From the IMG/VR virus record IMGVR_UViG_3300047319_001564, positions 1-53,359 of that record: DNA of 53,359 nucleotides. The stretch is one strand, 5' to 3'. Both the position numbers and the translations under genes were made by a program. The first letter of the stretch is position 1. Every line of letters starts with the position of its first letter. Positions 7,754-16,421 of this stretch are shown piece after piece. The notes beneath the pieces are model-generated. The model had not been told where the DNA came from, made no database searches, and was given only the letters and a program-made list of their open reading frames with translations. Origin of the DNA: a virus.

Positions 7754-9627
7754 GACAAGGCCTCGAAGAGATCGGCCAGGCGCACGCCACCCTTGCTCGG
7801 GTAGTCAATGACCCCGAGTGAGCGCAGTGACCCGACCGTGTTGTTGAAATGTCCGTTGACGGTGTACCGCGTCGCGGCCGCGAGCTCCTCGCGACTGATG
7901 TCCTGGCCGGCTGCGACGATCGCTTTGAAGATGCGCTGCTGCGGCTCGGTCCGGAGCACCGCGAGTACGCGCTCGATCAATTCGTCGCGGGTCGGTCCCT
8001 CTTCTGGAGCGTAGGCGGCCGCGGCGCCGGCGGTCGTCAGCCGGATGCCTCCGCTCGAGGGATAGTCGACCAGGTCCTTGCTGCGCAACGCGCCGACGGT
8101 GTTGTTGAAGTGACCGTTCACCGTGTAGCGCGCGACGAACGCGACTTGAATCCGCGTCGGTTCTTCCACGCCGGCGGATCGCCACCAGGCGAGCGCGTCG
8201 AGGATGCGCTGTTCGGCCTTGTTGAGATCTCCCGCCACACCCGGCCTGTCAGACACTCTCGGCGCTCGCGTTTCAGCCGGGCGCGTCGCGGCCGAGGATC
8301 GGCTAGTGGGAATGGCCCTCGTGCTGACAGGGTGGCGGCTGATGGCTTGCGCTGGCTGAACTGTGGCCAGCTTGTCGAGGATTTTCCTGATCCCGATGCG
8401 GTCGAACAACTGCTCGAGCATCCCGGCCTGCTCAAGCGAGACGGTCCGAATAGTTTGAAGATATTCAGCGATTGCCTTCTGTACGAGCCGATCGAGTCGG
8501 ACATCTGCTTGCTCGAGCACAAAAGCACTGCTCTTCATGCTCTCCGCGATCGCGCCGGTCCACTTCTCGAGCAGCGCACGATCGGCGTCGGTCAGAATCG
8601 GCTTCGACGAATTTGTCCCGGTCGGGACAATTTGTCCCGGCTTGGACAATTCCTTCTTAAGATCTGCGATCTGTTTCCGGAGCTCGCGCGGGTCGTCGGC
8701 CTTCGCCTTCTCGATCGTCGCGGCCATCTGCCCCTTGAGCGCGTTGAGATCGACGTCGGCGAGGTTCTTCGGTTCGACCGGCTTAACGCCTGGCGCCGGC
8801 GACGCGCCTGAATCGAAGGTCTCAATCGGCAGGACGTGCACACGCTTGAAAATGCCCTCGACGGTCGGCCAGCCAGGCGACCAGAACCACGCATCGCCGG
8901 TCGGGAGCGACGGCAGTGAATCCATCAACGTCCGGCCCTGCTCCTCATCACCGTGCACATCGATCCACGCCTTCATCGCCGCCAGATCCTGCGGCGCGAT
9001 GGTCCGGAGCACGATCAGGACCTGTGCCTGGGTCAGCACATTCTTGTTCAACACGGCCGACCGCTGGGTGACCAGCACGCAGCCGATCCCGCGCTGGCCG
9101 CCGCGGCGTACGATGTCCTCGGCGGCGCCGAGCATCCGCTCCTCGCCCTTCTGCGGTTTCTGCGGTGCGACGGCGTCGGCCTCATCGATCACCAGCATCA
9201 CCGGCGTGCGATAGACCTCCTTCGCTTTCAGCCGGTAGAGGTTCTCGAGGAAGGCCGTCATGAACGTGGCGACTTCGTGCTTGCGAAAGAGCGAGAGATC
9301 GAGCAGCACACTGACGCGTTCCTCGACGACCAGCTTCGCGACGATCTCGCCAGAGATCGATTCGAGCGGCACATCGCCGCGCTCACCGCCCAGAATCACA
9401 ATCGGCAGGCCTGGCGCTTTCCCGTCGGCTGCCGACCGTAATCCCCACTGATCGCCTTTCGGGTCGACGAGCACGACTTGTTGTCCGGCCTTGAAGAGCT
9501 GCTCGACCACGCGGCGCATCGTGTACGACTTGCCGGCGCGCCGTTTCGCGAGGATCGCGATCGTCTGCGTAACGGTCTCGAGCGGCAGTGAGAGATGGTC
9601 GGCGAGTTTCAGCGATCGAGGCGTCAT
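7750..9627 (-). CDS. HerA/FtsK-like DNA-pumping ATPase with two C-terminal winged-helix repeats
   Basis: This 625-residue protein has a Walker A (AKRRAGKSYT, near residue 30), a Walker B (VMLVIDEADAVAPQ, near 150) and a following QRGIGCVLVTQR segment, the pattern of HerA/VirB4-type hexameric ATPases. A charged linker and coiled coil span roughly residues 300-430. The last 140 residues hold two similar units, each with RYTVNGHFNNTVG followed by LVDYPS-GG or VIDYPSKGG, which look like paired winged helices. It probably translocates or remodels DNA during replication or recombination. It overlaps the methyltransferase gene upstream. Confidence 0.8.
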   Translation of the reverse strand: MTPRSLKLADHLSLPLETVTQTIAILAKRRAGKSYTMRRVVEQLFKAGQQVVLVDPKGDQWGLRSAADGKAPGLPIVILGGERGDVPLESISGEIVAKLVVEERVSVLLDLSLFRKHEVATFMTAFLENLYRLKAKEVYRTPVMLVIDEADAVAPQKPQKGEERMLGAAEDIVRRGGQRGIGCVLVTQRSAVLNKNVLTQAQVLIVLRTIAPQDLAAMKAWIDVHGDEEQGRTLMDSLPSLPTGDAWFWSPGWPTVEGIFKRVHVLPIETFDSGASPAPGVKPVEPKNLADVDLNALKGQMAATIEKAKADDPRELRKQIADLKKELSKPGQIVPTGTNSSKPILTDADRALLEKWTGAIAESMKSSAFVLEQADVRLDRLVQKAIAEYLQTIRTVSLEQAGMLEQLFDRIGIRKILDKLATVQPAQAISRHPVSTRAIPTSRSSAATRPAETRAPRVSDRPGVAGDLNKAEQRILDALAWWRSAGVEEPTRIQVAFVARYTVNGHFNNTVGALRSKDLVDYPSSGGIRLTTAGAAAAYAPEEGPTRDELIERVLAVLRTEPQQRIFKAIVAAGQDISREELAAATRYTVNGHFNNTVGSLRSLGVIDYPSKGGVRLADLFEALS

Positions 9628-10871
9628 GCCGCGCGGTCCTCAAGGTAGGAACGGCAGAGGGCGGTCGCGAGACGGCGCGGCACGGCGTTGCCGATCTGTT
9701 TCTTTTGCTCGGTTTTGTTCCCGGCGAACCAATAGGGATCAAGGCTTGTGGCGCGGGCGAGCTCATGTGTCTCGAACATTCGGACGCGAATGTCCAGCAT
9801 CTTGCCGTCCACCACGACCGGTTCGACGAGTTGGAATCGATCTTTTGTGGTGATCGTCGGCAGCGGCTCTGTGACACGGTGCACGTTTGTGGTGCCGTAA
9901 TAGCAGGCGATGAACGCTTCAACGAGCAGGTGATGATTGCCGGATGTCGCGATCGTCGTGAGTGGATGATCGACCGTTCTCGGCGATGTATGATTCCGCA
10001 TCGTCACGACGAACGGTTCGATGATGCGTACGGCGCCGTCAGTCGTGATCGTCGGCAACGGACACTTCACGGATCGCGCGACACCACCGCCAGCTTGCGC
10101 CAGTACGAACGGCTCGCCCCAGAACCGACGAATACCCTCTGCGATCCGCGCCAGCGTTTTGGCTGTCAGTGGCTTCGGCCGGTTGTAGATGCTTCGCCCA
10201 TTCAGCGACCAGTCGATGATCTCGCTCGCCGGCCGCCACGGCAACACGCGGCCGAACAACGAATCGGGGCGTTCGCCATGGCTCGGCGTGGGCCAGTCGA
10301 TGTGTTTTCGGCCCTTCCGCGCTTGGACGAACAGTCGTTCGCGGGTAGTGGCATCCCCGTAGTCAGCAGCAATGAGTGTGCGGTATTCGACGCGATACCC
10401 GTGTGCCTCAATCGCGTGCAGCCACGCCTTGAACGTCTCGCCGCGCCGTGACTTAATGGGGCGCCCGGTTGCGCCGAGCGGTCCCCATTTCATGAACCGT
10501 GGAACGTTCTCGACGATCAGTCCATCCACCTGCAGCGCATCCAGCCACCGCGGGACATGCCATGCTGATGCCCGTCCTTGCTCGCTCAACGGTTTTCCGC
10601 CCTTGGCTGGCGAGTGATCGATGCACTCTGGCGAGGCTACGAGAAGATCAAGGCGGCCTCCAGGGATGACTATCCTCGGGTTCACACTGTCGAGCGTTTC
10701 GCAGAGATGCCTGGCGCGCGGATGGTTCAGGCGGAATGTTTCGATCGCCTTGTCCCAGTGATTTATACCGATCACATCGAGGCTGAGGCCCAGATCGACG
10801 CAGGCATATTCGAGCCCTGACGTCGTGCCACCGGCGCCGCAGAAGAGATCCGCTGCGAGGATCTTCTTCAC
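9624..10871 (-). CDS. DNA (cytosine-5) methyltransferase
   Basis: The start is set at the GTG at 10871 (VKKILAADLFCGAGG), which overlaps the upstream stop as GTGA; upstream ATGs lie inside the previous gene. Motif I (DLFCGAGGTTSG), motif VI (VENVPRF), RERLFVQARKG and the C-terminal GNAVP motif are present. The catalytic cysteine lies in SPECIDHS, where most family members have PPCQ or PCQ; a SPEC form is compatible with activity but unusual. The protein transfers methyl from SAM to cytosine, probably to protect phage DNA from host restriction. The target sequence is unknown. Confidence 0.9.
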   Translation of the reverse strand: MKKILAADLFCGAGGTTSGLEYACVDLGLSLDVIGINHWDKAIETFRLNHPRARHLCETLDSVNPRIVIPGGRLDLLVASPECIDHSPAKGGKPLSEQGRASAWHVPRWLDALQVDGLIVENVPRFMKWGPLGATGRPIKSRRGETFKAWLHAIEAHGYRVEYRTLIAADYGDATTRERLFVQARKGRKHIDWPTPSHGERPDSLFGRVLPWRPASEIIDWSLNGRSIYNRPKPLTAKTLARIAEGIRRFWGEPFVLAQAGGGVARSVKCPLPTITTDGAVRIIEPFVVTMRNHTSPRTVDHPLTTIATSGNHHLLVEAFIACYYGTTNVHRVTEPLPTITTKDRFQLVEPVVVDGKMLDIRVRMFETHELARATSLDPYWFAGNKTEQKKQIGNAVPRRLATALCRSYLEDRAA

Positions 10872-11560
10872 GCGGGCACCTTTTTCTGTTCGTCGGCGAG
10901 TCGTAACATCTCGCGCGCCTGATCGCGGATATAGCCAGGCACGAGGCCGCCAGCGAGGCACGAGGCGCCGGCTTCGTCGGTCTTGAATTCAAGCACGCAG
11001 CTGTCAGGCTCAATGTGAAGATCGCGATTGAACGCGGCACTCTCGATGTCCGTCGGTCCGGCCGGCTCTTTTCGCTGTAGCTCGTTCGGCCACGTCCAAA
11101 TTTCGTAGCCTGGAATCACGCAAGCCTCATAGAGCAGCAGCACGCAATCCTTCGGGTACGGTTGCTTGTGGCCCACGAACGTGATCCGACCGTTCAGGAG
11201 CAGCACCCGGGCTTTGGTGTGGACCCAGTCTCGCCACCAGTTCGCACCGACGCCGGCTGGCACAAGCATCGCGGTATGCGCGCCCTGGCGGGATTCCTCG
11301 AACGCCTTCTGCGCCCAGGGACGCAGATCGCTGAAGGGTGGATTCAGCCAGTTCCAGCCGTCGAACACCCACGATTGCACGAGCGCATTCGACCGCTCGG
11401 AATAGAACTGCTTCGCGATCGTGTTTGATTGCGACGCCGCGAGATCGACGATGAACGATTCGATGCCGAGCCGGCGCTTAACCGCCTCGAGGAACACCTT
11501 CGGCGTCCGCACGGCCTGCTTTGACGTGCCTGGCTGCTGGCGCGGCATCGACTTGGCCAT
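10868..11560 (-). CDS. Phage DNA N6-adenine methyltransferase (Dam-like)
   Basis: This 230-residue protein shows RTPKVFLEAVKRRLG, FIVDLAAS and the catalytic NPPF motif in WLNPPFSDLRPW, as in the compact phage N6-adenine methyltransferases. A weakly conserved Cys-containing C-terminal region follows. It is followed immediately by the cytosine methyltransferase (GTGA overlap), making a paired methylation unit. A second, longer enzyme of the same kind is at 14061-15104. Confidence 0.85.
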   Translation of the reverse strand: MAKSMPRQQPGTSKQAVRTPKVFLEAVKRRLGIESFIVDLAASQSNTIAKQFYSERSNALVQSWVFDGWNWLNPPFSDLRPWAQKAFEESRQGAHTAMLVPAGVGANWWRDWVHTKARVLLLNGRITFVGHKQPYPKDCVLLLYEACVIPGYEIWTWPNELQRKEPAGPTDIESAAFNRDLHIEPDSCVLEFKTDEAGASCLAGGLVPGYIRDQAREMLRLADEQKKVPA

Positions 11561-12079
11561 TTACCGAAGCCCGAGCTCCTGGGCGCCTTCGATCATTTCG
11601 GCATGGTCCGCTTCGCGCTGGTCCATATCGAACAGCGGCAGCGGCTTCGGATGCGTGAACTCCTTCACCAGGCCGAGCAGATGTTCGGTCGCGCCATCGA
11701 GTGATTTCTTGGCGATTTTCGCTTCTTCCGATTTCTTCGCGAACGCCGCCTGCTCGCGCGTGACCTGCTCGTACGCCTCTGCCAGTTGTCTCAGTTGTGA
11801 AGCCGCGAGCTCGTCGTTGATGATGGTCTCGCCGAGTTCCTCCACCGCTTTGCGCATCGCTTCGCCGATCGAGACTTTCTCTGGCGCGACCTCCGTCGAC
11901 GTTGGCAGATCGCCATTGCCAGGGATCACATTCGCGCGGCCGACTCTGGGCGCTGGCGCTTCATCGGCGGGAGTTCGACGACGCAGCGCCGACACACGCC
12001 GTCCGTCGGCATGGCCGATCGCTTTCGGCATGCGGCGGCCGGATCCATTCGTGGCTTTCTTGGCAAACTTCTTTTTCAT
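11561..12079 (-). CDS. Early protein with basic N-terminus and helical C-terminus
   Basis: The ATG at 12079 (MKKKFAKKATNGSGRRM) starts two bases after the RusA stop and is preferred over an upstream frame that overlaps RusA. The 172-residue product has a Lys/Arg-rich N-terminus, then a long helical region (IGEAMRKAVEELGETI, RQLAEAYEQVTREQAAFAKK) and ends in DHAEMIEGAQELGLR. It has the look of a phage nucleic-acid-associated coiled-coil protein; no family is recognised. Confidence 0.6.
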   Translation of the reverse strand: MKKKFAKKATNGSGRRMPKAIGHADGRRVSALRRRTPADEAPAPRVGRANVIPGNGDLPTSTEVAPEKVSIGEAMRKAVEELGETIINDELAASQLRQLAEAYEQVTREQAAFAKKSEEAKIAKKSLDGATEHLLGLVKEFTHPKPLPLFDMDQREADHAEMIEGAQELGLR

Positions 12080-12081
12080 GA

Positions 12082-12534
12082 TCAACCCACTTTCGAAAAG
12101 AGCGATGCCGGGTCGGCGATCGCCATGACACTGATTTCCGCCCGCGGTGATTCGCCAGGCCGCGCATAACACTTCCTCGCCGTGATCTCCGTCACGAGCG
12201 CATCGTCGCGAAATACGACGCCGGTCATCGCGTCCTTGCAACTCCTCACGAGCTTGTCGAGGTCCGGCTTCTTGATGTGGGGAACGATCTTGTTTTTGAT
12301 CGCCTTTGGACGTGGCAGGTAAAACACCACAGTCAGCGCAGCCGGGCCGTCGATGAGCCGAAAATCGTTCGCCATCCCGATCGCGGCGCCGGCGGCTTCG
12401 GCGACGAGCTGCTGCCAGCCTTTGTTCTTGCTGTTGTCGGACGTCACGATGGCGCGTTTCCACCCTTTCGGGATGAAGGCTTTCGCGGACCCCTTGGGCT
12501 GCGGGATGCCGTGCGCGCAGAAATGGAGCGTCAT
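12082..12534 (-). CDS. rusA: RusA-type Holliday junction resolvase
   Basis: The start at 12534 (MTLHFCAHGIPQPKGSAK) overlaps the upstream stop as ATGA. The 150-residue protein has the RusA pattern: an early IPQPKG segment, and the metal-binding core KKPDLDKLVRSCKDAMTG followed by VFRDDALV with the conserved Asp residues. RusA dimers cut four-way junctions formed during recombination and replication. It fits the RecT and nuclease genes further upstream in the same operon. Confidence 0.9.
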   Translation of the reverse strand: MTLHFCAHGIPQPKGSAKAFIPKGWKRAIVTSDNSKNKGWQQLVAEAAGAAIGMANDFRLIDGPAALTVVFYLPRPKAIKNKIVPHIKKPDLDKLVRSCKDAMTGVVFRDDALVTEITARKCYARPGESPRAEISVMAIADPASLFSKVG

Positions 12535-12791
12535 TCCCCTGAAGCCTTTGCCTTGAAGTCCAGCGGCAACATGCCGGCGGTGAAGCGGGCGAACGGCAAC
12601 CCTTGGCGGACTGGCTTGATCGGCAGTGATGGCAGCTCCAATGGGACCGCTTCGCCGGCGCACTCTCGGCATCGGACCTTCGGCTTCGTCCAGTGCTCAG
12701 AGCGCAGCTCGAGATACGGCTGCTCGCGGTAGATACCGTGGTGGCAGAGGCCGCAGAGCATCTCGAAGTCCGCGCGCTTCCAAGTCCTCAC
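12531..12791 (-). CDS. Small zinc-finger protein, GTG start
   Basis: This 86-residue product has LCGLCHHGIY and VRCRECAG, i.e. two CxxC pairs likely to bind zinc. It begins at a GTG that overlaps the stop of the replication protein gene (GTGA), and its end overlaps the RusA start. The first motif recalls small HNH-like or zinc-ribbon early phage proteins, but no catalytic His-Asn pair is evident. Confidence 0.65.
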   Translation of the reverse strand: MRTWKRADFEMLCGLCHHGIYREQPYLELRSEHWTKPKVRCRECAGEAVPLELPSLPIKPVRQGLPFARFTAGMLPLDFKAKASGE

Positions 12792-13603
12792 GAAGCCTTC
12801 GCCTTTCGCGCCAGGGCTTGCTCGAGCGCAGACCCGACGATCTCGGCGTCATACTGCAGGCCATGATCCGCACAGGCCTGCTTTGCCAGGTATTTCAAAT
12901 CGGCAAAGCCTTCGCCGGGATGTTTCTTGACGAGGTCGAAGATGAGCGCTCGAACGGCTTTCGGGTTTTGGTTCTTCGGTTTCTCTGGCAGGTCTGGCCG
13001 CGGCGCAGCCGTCGGCGCTTTTTCCTGATCCTGATTCCTGATCTCTGATCCTGTTGTACCTGCTCCTGATCTCTGATCCTGATCCTGATACTGGCTTGGT
13101 AGCCCCTTCGAAGCCCCTTGTAAGGGACCAGATATGGTGTACGGGACCGCGATCCCTTGTGGTTCGCGTCCATTTTTGAGACGCAGGGTCGTGTGGTTGC
13201 GCGTGAAAAACTCGCCGAGGAATGGATTGCCGTCGATGCCGTGATACAGCTTATTGACGCCGACCACGCGTCGATCGTCAGGATGGAGAGCCTCGCCGGA
13301 CTTCAGGCCGAGCCGGAATCTGGCCATCTGGAAGACCCAGACGTGGCAGCTGGCGGCATCGTACGTCGCGAATCTGGTCGCCTGGCTCGAGGCGAACCCG
13401 CGCTCTAGCGCCTTGGCACCCAGACCGGTTTCGTACCGGACATCGTCGATATTGAGGCGATACAGCCCAATCATGTTCGCGTGTCGATTCGTCGCCAGAT
13501 AGAGCGCCAGAAGCTGCGCGTCTTTGCCCCCGCATTCCCTGAGCTCACGACCGGTTCGACCGGTCCAGAACTCGGGAAAGATGACCCCGTAATAGCTACT
13601 CAC
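12788..13603 (-). CDS. Phage replication-initiation-type protein
   Basis: The GTG at 13603 (VSSYYGVIFPEFWTGRTG) overlaps the previous stop as GTGA and gives the typical start of this family. The N-terminal ~130 residues (KDAQLLALYLATNRHANMIG, then RYETGLGAKALERG) read as a helix-turn-helix region like that of phage replication initiators or DnaD-associated proteins. A low-complexity Gln/Asp/Arg-rich linker (encoded by GATCAGG-type repeats near 13025-13095) joins it to a C-terminal helical domain. It probably recruits host replication proteins to the phage origin. Confidence 0.65.
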   Translation of the reverse strand: MSSYYGVIFPEFWTGRTGRELRECGGKDAQLLALYLATNRHANMIGLYRLNIDDVRYETGLGAKALERGFASSQATRFATYDAASCHVWVFQMARFRLGLKSGEALHPDDRRVVGVNKLYHGIDGNPFLGEFFTRNHTTLRLKNGREPQGIAVPYTISGPLQGASKGLPSQYQDQDQRSGAGTTGSEIRNQDQEKAPTAAPRPDLPEKPKNQNPKAVRALIFDLVKKHPGEGFADLKYLAKQACADHGLQYDAEIVGSALEQALARKAKAS

Positions 13604-14064
13604 CGATCGAATGGCGCTCCGACGCCAGCATGTGAACAGATCCAGCACACGCCGTTATCGATAAATTCCGGTCGATGCAAGCACGCCTGGCGTATTACCG
13701 TTGACGAAATAGCTGACTCGCCATACCACCACCGGTGCAAGCGGTCCCGATACTCCTCGATAGTCAGCGTCTCAGCGCCGCGTTCGCTCGATACGTCCCA
13801 CCAACCGATCAATCCGTCATCGAGCCGACGAAGTAGCCACACGGTGCATCTAGGCAGCGCGGAGAGATCACGCATCACCCACAACTGCGCCTTATCGAGC
13901 GGCTCGCGTTCATATTTGAACTCACGAAACAAAAAGCGATGGGTGTCCATGTCATGGCTGATCGCGTCGACGTCCGTGAACGTACTGCCTCGCTTACCAA
14001 CACCACGCTCAATCTCATCGAAATAATTCGAGATCGAGTCCCGAAACTTTCTGAGCTGCGTCAT
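13600..14064 (-). CDS. Possible PD-(D/E)xK-type nuclease
   Basis: This 154-residue protein contains TDVDAISHD, then LFREFKYEREPLDKAQLWVM. The order Asp ... Glu-x-Lys followed by a Gln-containing helix is the signature of PD-(D/E)xK nucleases and of VRR-like resolvases. The C-terminal part has a CWIC pair. It lies between the methyltransferase and replication genes, with ATGA/GTGA overlaps on both sides. The nuclease call is an inference from the motif alone. Confidence 0.5.
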   Translation of the reverse strand: MTQLRKFRDSISNYFDEIERGVGKRGSTFTDVDAISHDMDTHRFLFREFKYEREPLDKAQLWVMRDLSALPRCTVWLLRRLDDGLIGWWDVSSERGAETLTIEEYRDRLHRWWYGESAISSTVIRQACLHRPEFIDNGVCWICSHAGVGAPFDR

Positions 14065-15104
14065 TCAGCCCTCATCAACACGACGCCTAACTCATTGAAA
14101 CTTTTAGCGAATCGGTACGGGTTTTCTCCGAGATAGAGCACGGCTTGACCTTGCAATGGTGCGCCTGACGGATTGCCGGAGGGATCGAGAAAGCGAACGC
14201 GACCTTTCAACAAGCACACGGCCGAAGAGGATTCCAGCATCCGCTGAAACCAACTCGTCTCTGTGGCATTGTTCACCAGCACGCAGGCGCGTTTAATTTC
14301 CTTCTGTTCGAATTTGGATGACACCGCATCGGCAAATTGAGAAACGAGTGGCTGCGCATAGGGTGGATTCATCCACACATTGCCTCGCCAGGTCTTTTTC
14401 AGGCCGTCATCGGCGACGGTGTAAAACGTCTTCGCCTGAACGATCTTGTTGGCGACTAGCGAGGACGCTGGATCGACGTCGATCGGTCCCATTGCCGATC
14501 GTGCCGCCTCGATGAACTCAGGTGGCGTATACCATTCGTTGTTACCGCTGTTGTTGGCGACGTGCGGACGATTCTCGACTGCGCGCTGAATATCGGCCTT
14601 CGTTGGAGGACGGTTTTCGAGAAGCGCCTGGTTGATCGCATCTTCAACGACGTCCTCGCCAGCATCACGGACGTCGCGCCACTCAGACAGGCGCTGGCGG
14701 GAAATTCCCAGTTCTTCAACTGTTGGAACTTCGTCCGGACTCCGGTCGAAGTCAGTCCGCTTGCCTTGAGTGCTCGGCTTCTTATCGATTTCGTCGGCCA
14801 TCCGCATTTCTGCGCGGACGATCATGCGAAGGCAGTCGGCGTGTGTTTCGTTGGCAGCGCGCGTCAACTTTGCGTAGTGCAGGGCAGATTCAGCAATCGC
14901 CTTAGCTTCGAGTACTTCCGCTGAACTTCGAGCTTGAGACAATCGCTGACAGGCACGATCGATCAGCGCCGGCAGATTCGTGGATGCAGATTGTTCCTGT
15001 TCGCTCGTCAACTGTTCATCCCGTTCCATTTGATAGATGCCGCTTGATCTGTCGTGAATAGGTGTCAGGGGCTCGGCCTCTCGCGACGCACGGGTCTTAT
15101 CCAC
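14061..15104 (-). CDS. N6-adenine DNA methyltransferase with ParB/HTH-like N-terminal region
   Basis: This 347-residue protein has two parts. Residues ~30-175 are helical (RACQRLSQARSSAEVLEAKA, then VEELGISRQRLSEWRDV), reading like a helix-turn-helix region of the type fused to phage methyltransferases. Residues ~185-347 carry NEWYTPPEFIEAAR, IDVDPASS and the catalytic WMNPPY, then WFQRMLESSSAVCLLKGR, as in phage Dam-like enzymes. It probably methylates adenine in phage DNA. The first ATG is kept because GGTGG precedes it; an ATG at 15029 is an alternative. Confidence 0.85.
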   Translation of the reverse strand: MDKTRASREAEPLTPIHDRSSGIYQMERDEQLTSEQEQSASTNLPALIDRACQRLSQARSSAEVLEAKAIAESALHYAKLTRAANETHADCLRMIVRAEMRMADEIDKKPSTQGKRTDFDRSPDEVPTVEELGISRQRLSEWRDVRDAGEDVVEDAINQALLENRPPTKADIQRAVENRPHVANNSGNNEWYTPPEFIEAARSAMGPIDVDPASSLVANKIVQAKTFYTVADDGLKKTWRGNVWMNPPYAQPLVSQFADAVSSKFEQKEIKRACVLVNNATETSWFQRMLESSSAVCLLKGRVRFLDPSGNPSGAPLQGQAVLYLGENPYRFAKSFNELGVVLMRAE

Positions 15105-15165
15105 CGTTTCAGCCGAGCGCGTCGATGGCCGTATTGCCTCGCGAGAAGCCCTGATGGTCGATTTG

Positions 15166-15366
15166 TTACGCCGCTGGCGTGTTCGCTGAAATCGCCGCCG
15201 AGAGCGCCGCGGTGGCCGCCCTGCCGCGATCGACGAGCGCCTGAATCGCGGCCGGATCGGTCTTCGAGGCTTCGAATGCCGCGAAGAGTGAATTCAGCAA
15301 CGTGGCCGCGGACGCGTCGACGGTTTCCTGTTCGGTGACTTCTGCTTCGAGTCCTGAGAGATCCAT
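15166..15366 (-). CDS. Small helical early protein
   Basis: These 66 residues follow a strong GGAGGAG ribosome binding site. The sequence is Ala-rich and helical (LEAEVTEQETVDASAATLL, LVDRGRAATAALSAAISAN) with no Cys and no recognisable motif. It is similar in layout to short phage proteins of unknown function. Confidence 0.6.
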   Translation of the reverse strand: MDLSGLEAEVTEQETVDASAATLLNSLFAAFEASKTDPAAIQALVDRGRAATAALSAAISANTPAA

Positions 15367-15384
15367 CGGTGTCTCCTCCGTGAG

Positions 15385-15636
15385 CTAAGGGGTTGGCGTG
15401 GTCTCGCCGACGACTTTCCTCAAGGCGTCGTTCGCAGCTGCCACGCGAGCCGCGAGCTGATCGATCTGTTCCTGTGTCAACTGCTCCGGATTGATGGTGA
15501 CGAACCAGAGGTCGAGATATTTCGCGACGTCGCTGAGCGGCGCATCGGTCTCGAGCTCGAATACGTCAGCACCAGAGGCGATTCTGATTTTCACCATGGG
15601 TCGTCCGATCCAGCGCCAGAGCGCCGACAACTTCAT
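15385..15636 (-). CDS. Small early protein
   Basis: The ATG at 15636 (MKLSALWRWIGRPMVKIRI) overlaps the previous stop as ATGA. The 83-residue product has a basic, aromatic N-terminus, a beta-like segment (RIASGADVFELETDAPLSD) and a C-terminal helix (LTQEQIDQLAARVAAANDAL). A start at 15597 is also possible. No function is recognised. Confidence 0.55.
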   Translation of the reverse strand: MKLSALWRWIGRPMVKIRIASGADVFELETDAPLSDVAKYLDLWFVTINPEQLTQEQIDQLAARVAAANDALRKVVGETTPTP

Positions 15637-15893
15637 GCGTTCCAATCCACCGGTCCAACCGTCGCAAACAGCGGATTGATCGGACCGTGCGACAACAGCG
15701 TGATGTAGACGTCTTCGCCGAGGAGAATGCGTTTCCGCTCTTCATCAGTCAGTGACCAGCGCGTGATCACATAGCCGTTCGGCGTCCGAACCGATGGCAG
15801 GTCTCGATATTCGGGCTGATGTTCAGCGATGACGACGGCGCGCGAGCCTGCTGGGACCAGAGCCGGATTCACGCGCGGATCAACGATTTCCAT
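15633..15893 (-). CDS. Small early protein
   Basis: The start at 15893 (MEIVDPRVNPALVPAGSRA) overlaps the zinc-binding gene upstream by 14 bases. The 86-residue product looks like a compact beta-rich domain (AVVIAEHQPEYRDLPSVR, TPNGYVITRWSLTDEERKR) that ends in FATVGPVDWNA. Similar short proteins are common in early regions of phages of GC-rich hosts. Function unknown. Confidence 0.6.
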   Translation of the reverse strand: MEIVDPRVNPALVPAGSRAVVIAEHQPEYRDLPSVRTPNGYVITRWSLTDEERKRILLGEDVYITLLSHGPINPLFATVGPVDWNA

Positions 15894-16137
15894 GCGCCCT
15901 CGGCTTTCGCCAGTCCTTAGCCTCCGGACATGTTTCAAAATGCGAACTCGTGATCGACGTGTCGATGTCTTCAATGACGCGGCCCTCGAGGATGGAGCCC
16001 TGCGATCTCACCGAGACAATTTCGCCGTTGAATGGATGGCGCTTGCCGCTGGTGAGCTCGGCCCAGGTGATGGCGGCGCCGCACGATCGGCACTGGCCAG
16101 GCCCTTTCGAATCGGCGTAGATCTTCAGGATTGGCAT
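15880..16137 (-). CDS. Small zinc-binding protein
   Basis: This 85-residue protein has CRSCGAAITWAEL near the N-terminus and SSHFETCPEAKDW near the C-terminus, a plausible four-ligand zinc site. The middle part (GKRHPFNGEIVSV) is typical of short phage zinc-ribbon proteins. It is one of several such proteins in the early operon. Role unknown. Confidence 0.65.
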   Translation of the reverse strand: MPILKIYADSKGPGQCRSCGAAITWAELTSGKRHPFNGEIVSVRSQGSILEGRVIEDIDTSITSSHFETCPEAKDWRKPRAHGNR

Positions 16138-16421
16138 GGCATTCCGAGCAACGCTTTGAACCGCGCGACGATTGATGGACGCGCCGGTCCGGCCTCATCC
16201 TTCGCGGCTTTGGTTTTCTCCTCGCACCGTTCGCGGCAGGCGAGCTCGTCAGGTGCCAGCGGGCCGAGACGGCGCATGGCCTCGATGCCGGCGGAGCCAC
16301 TCACGATGCTTCGATTCGGTTTCAGGCTGTCGAGCCACTGCGCGCGCTCCTCGTGCTGTCGAGCGGCCTTCGTGGCTTCGTCCTCGATCGGGTGCGCCTT
16401 GACGAGCGAAAGATGCGTCAC
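16125..16421 (-). CDS. Small charged early protein, GTG start
   Basis: The GTG at 16421 (VTHLSLVKAHPIEDEATK) overlaps the upstream stop as GTGA. The 98-residue product is helical and charged, with a pair of Cys (ELACRERCEEKTK) and a basic end. No domain is recognised. Confidence 0.5.
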   Translation of the reverse strand: MTHLSLVKAHPIEDEATKAARQHEERAQWLDSLKPNRSIVSGSAGIEAMRRLGPLAPDELACRERCEEKTKAAKDEAGPARPSIVARFKALLGMPCQS

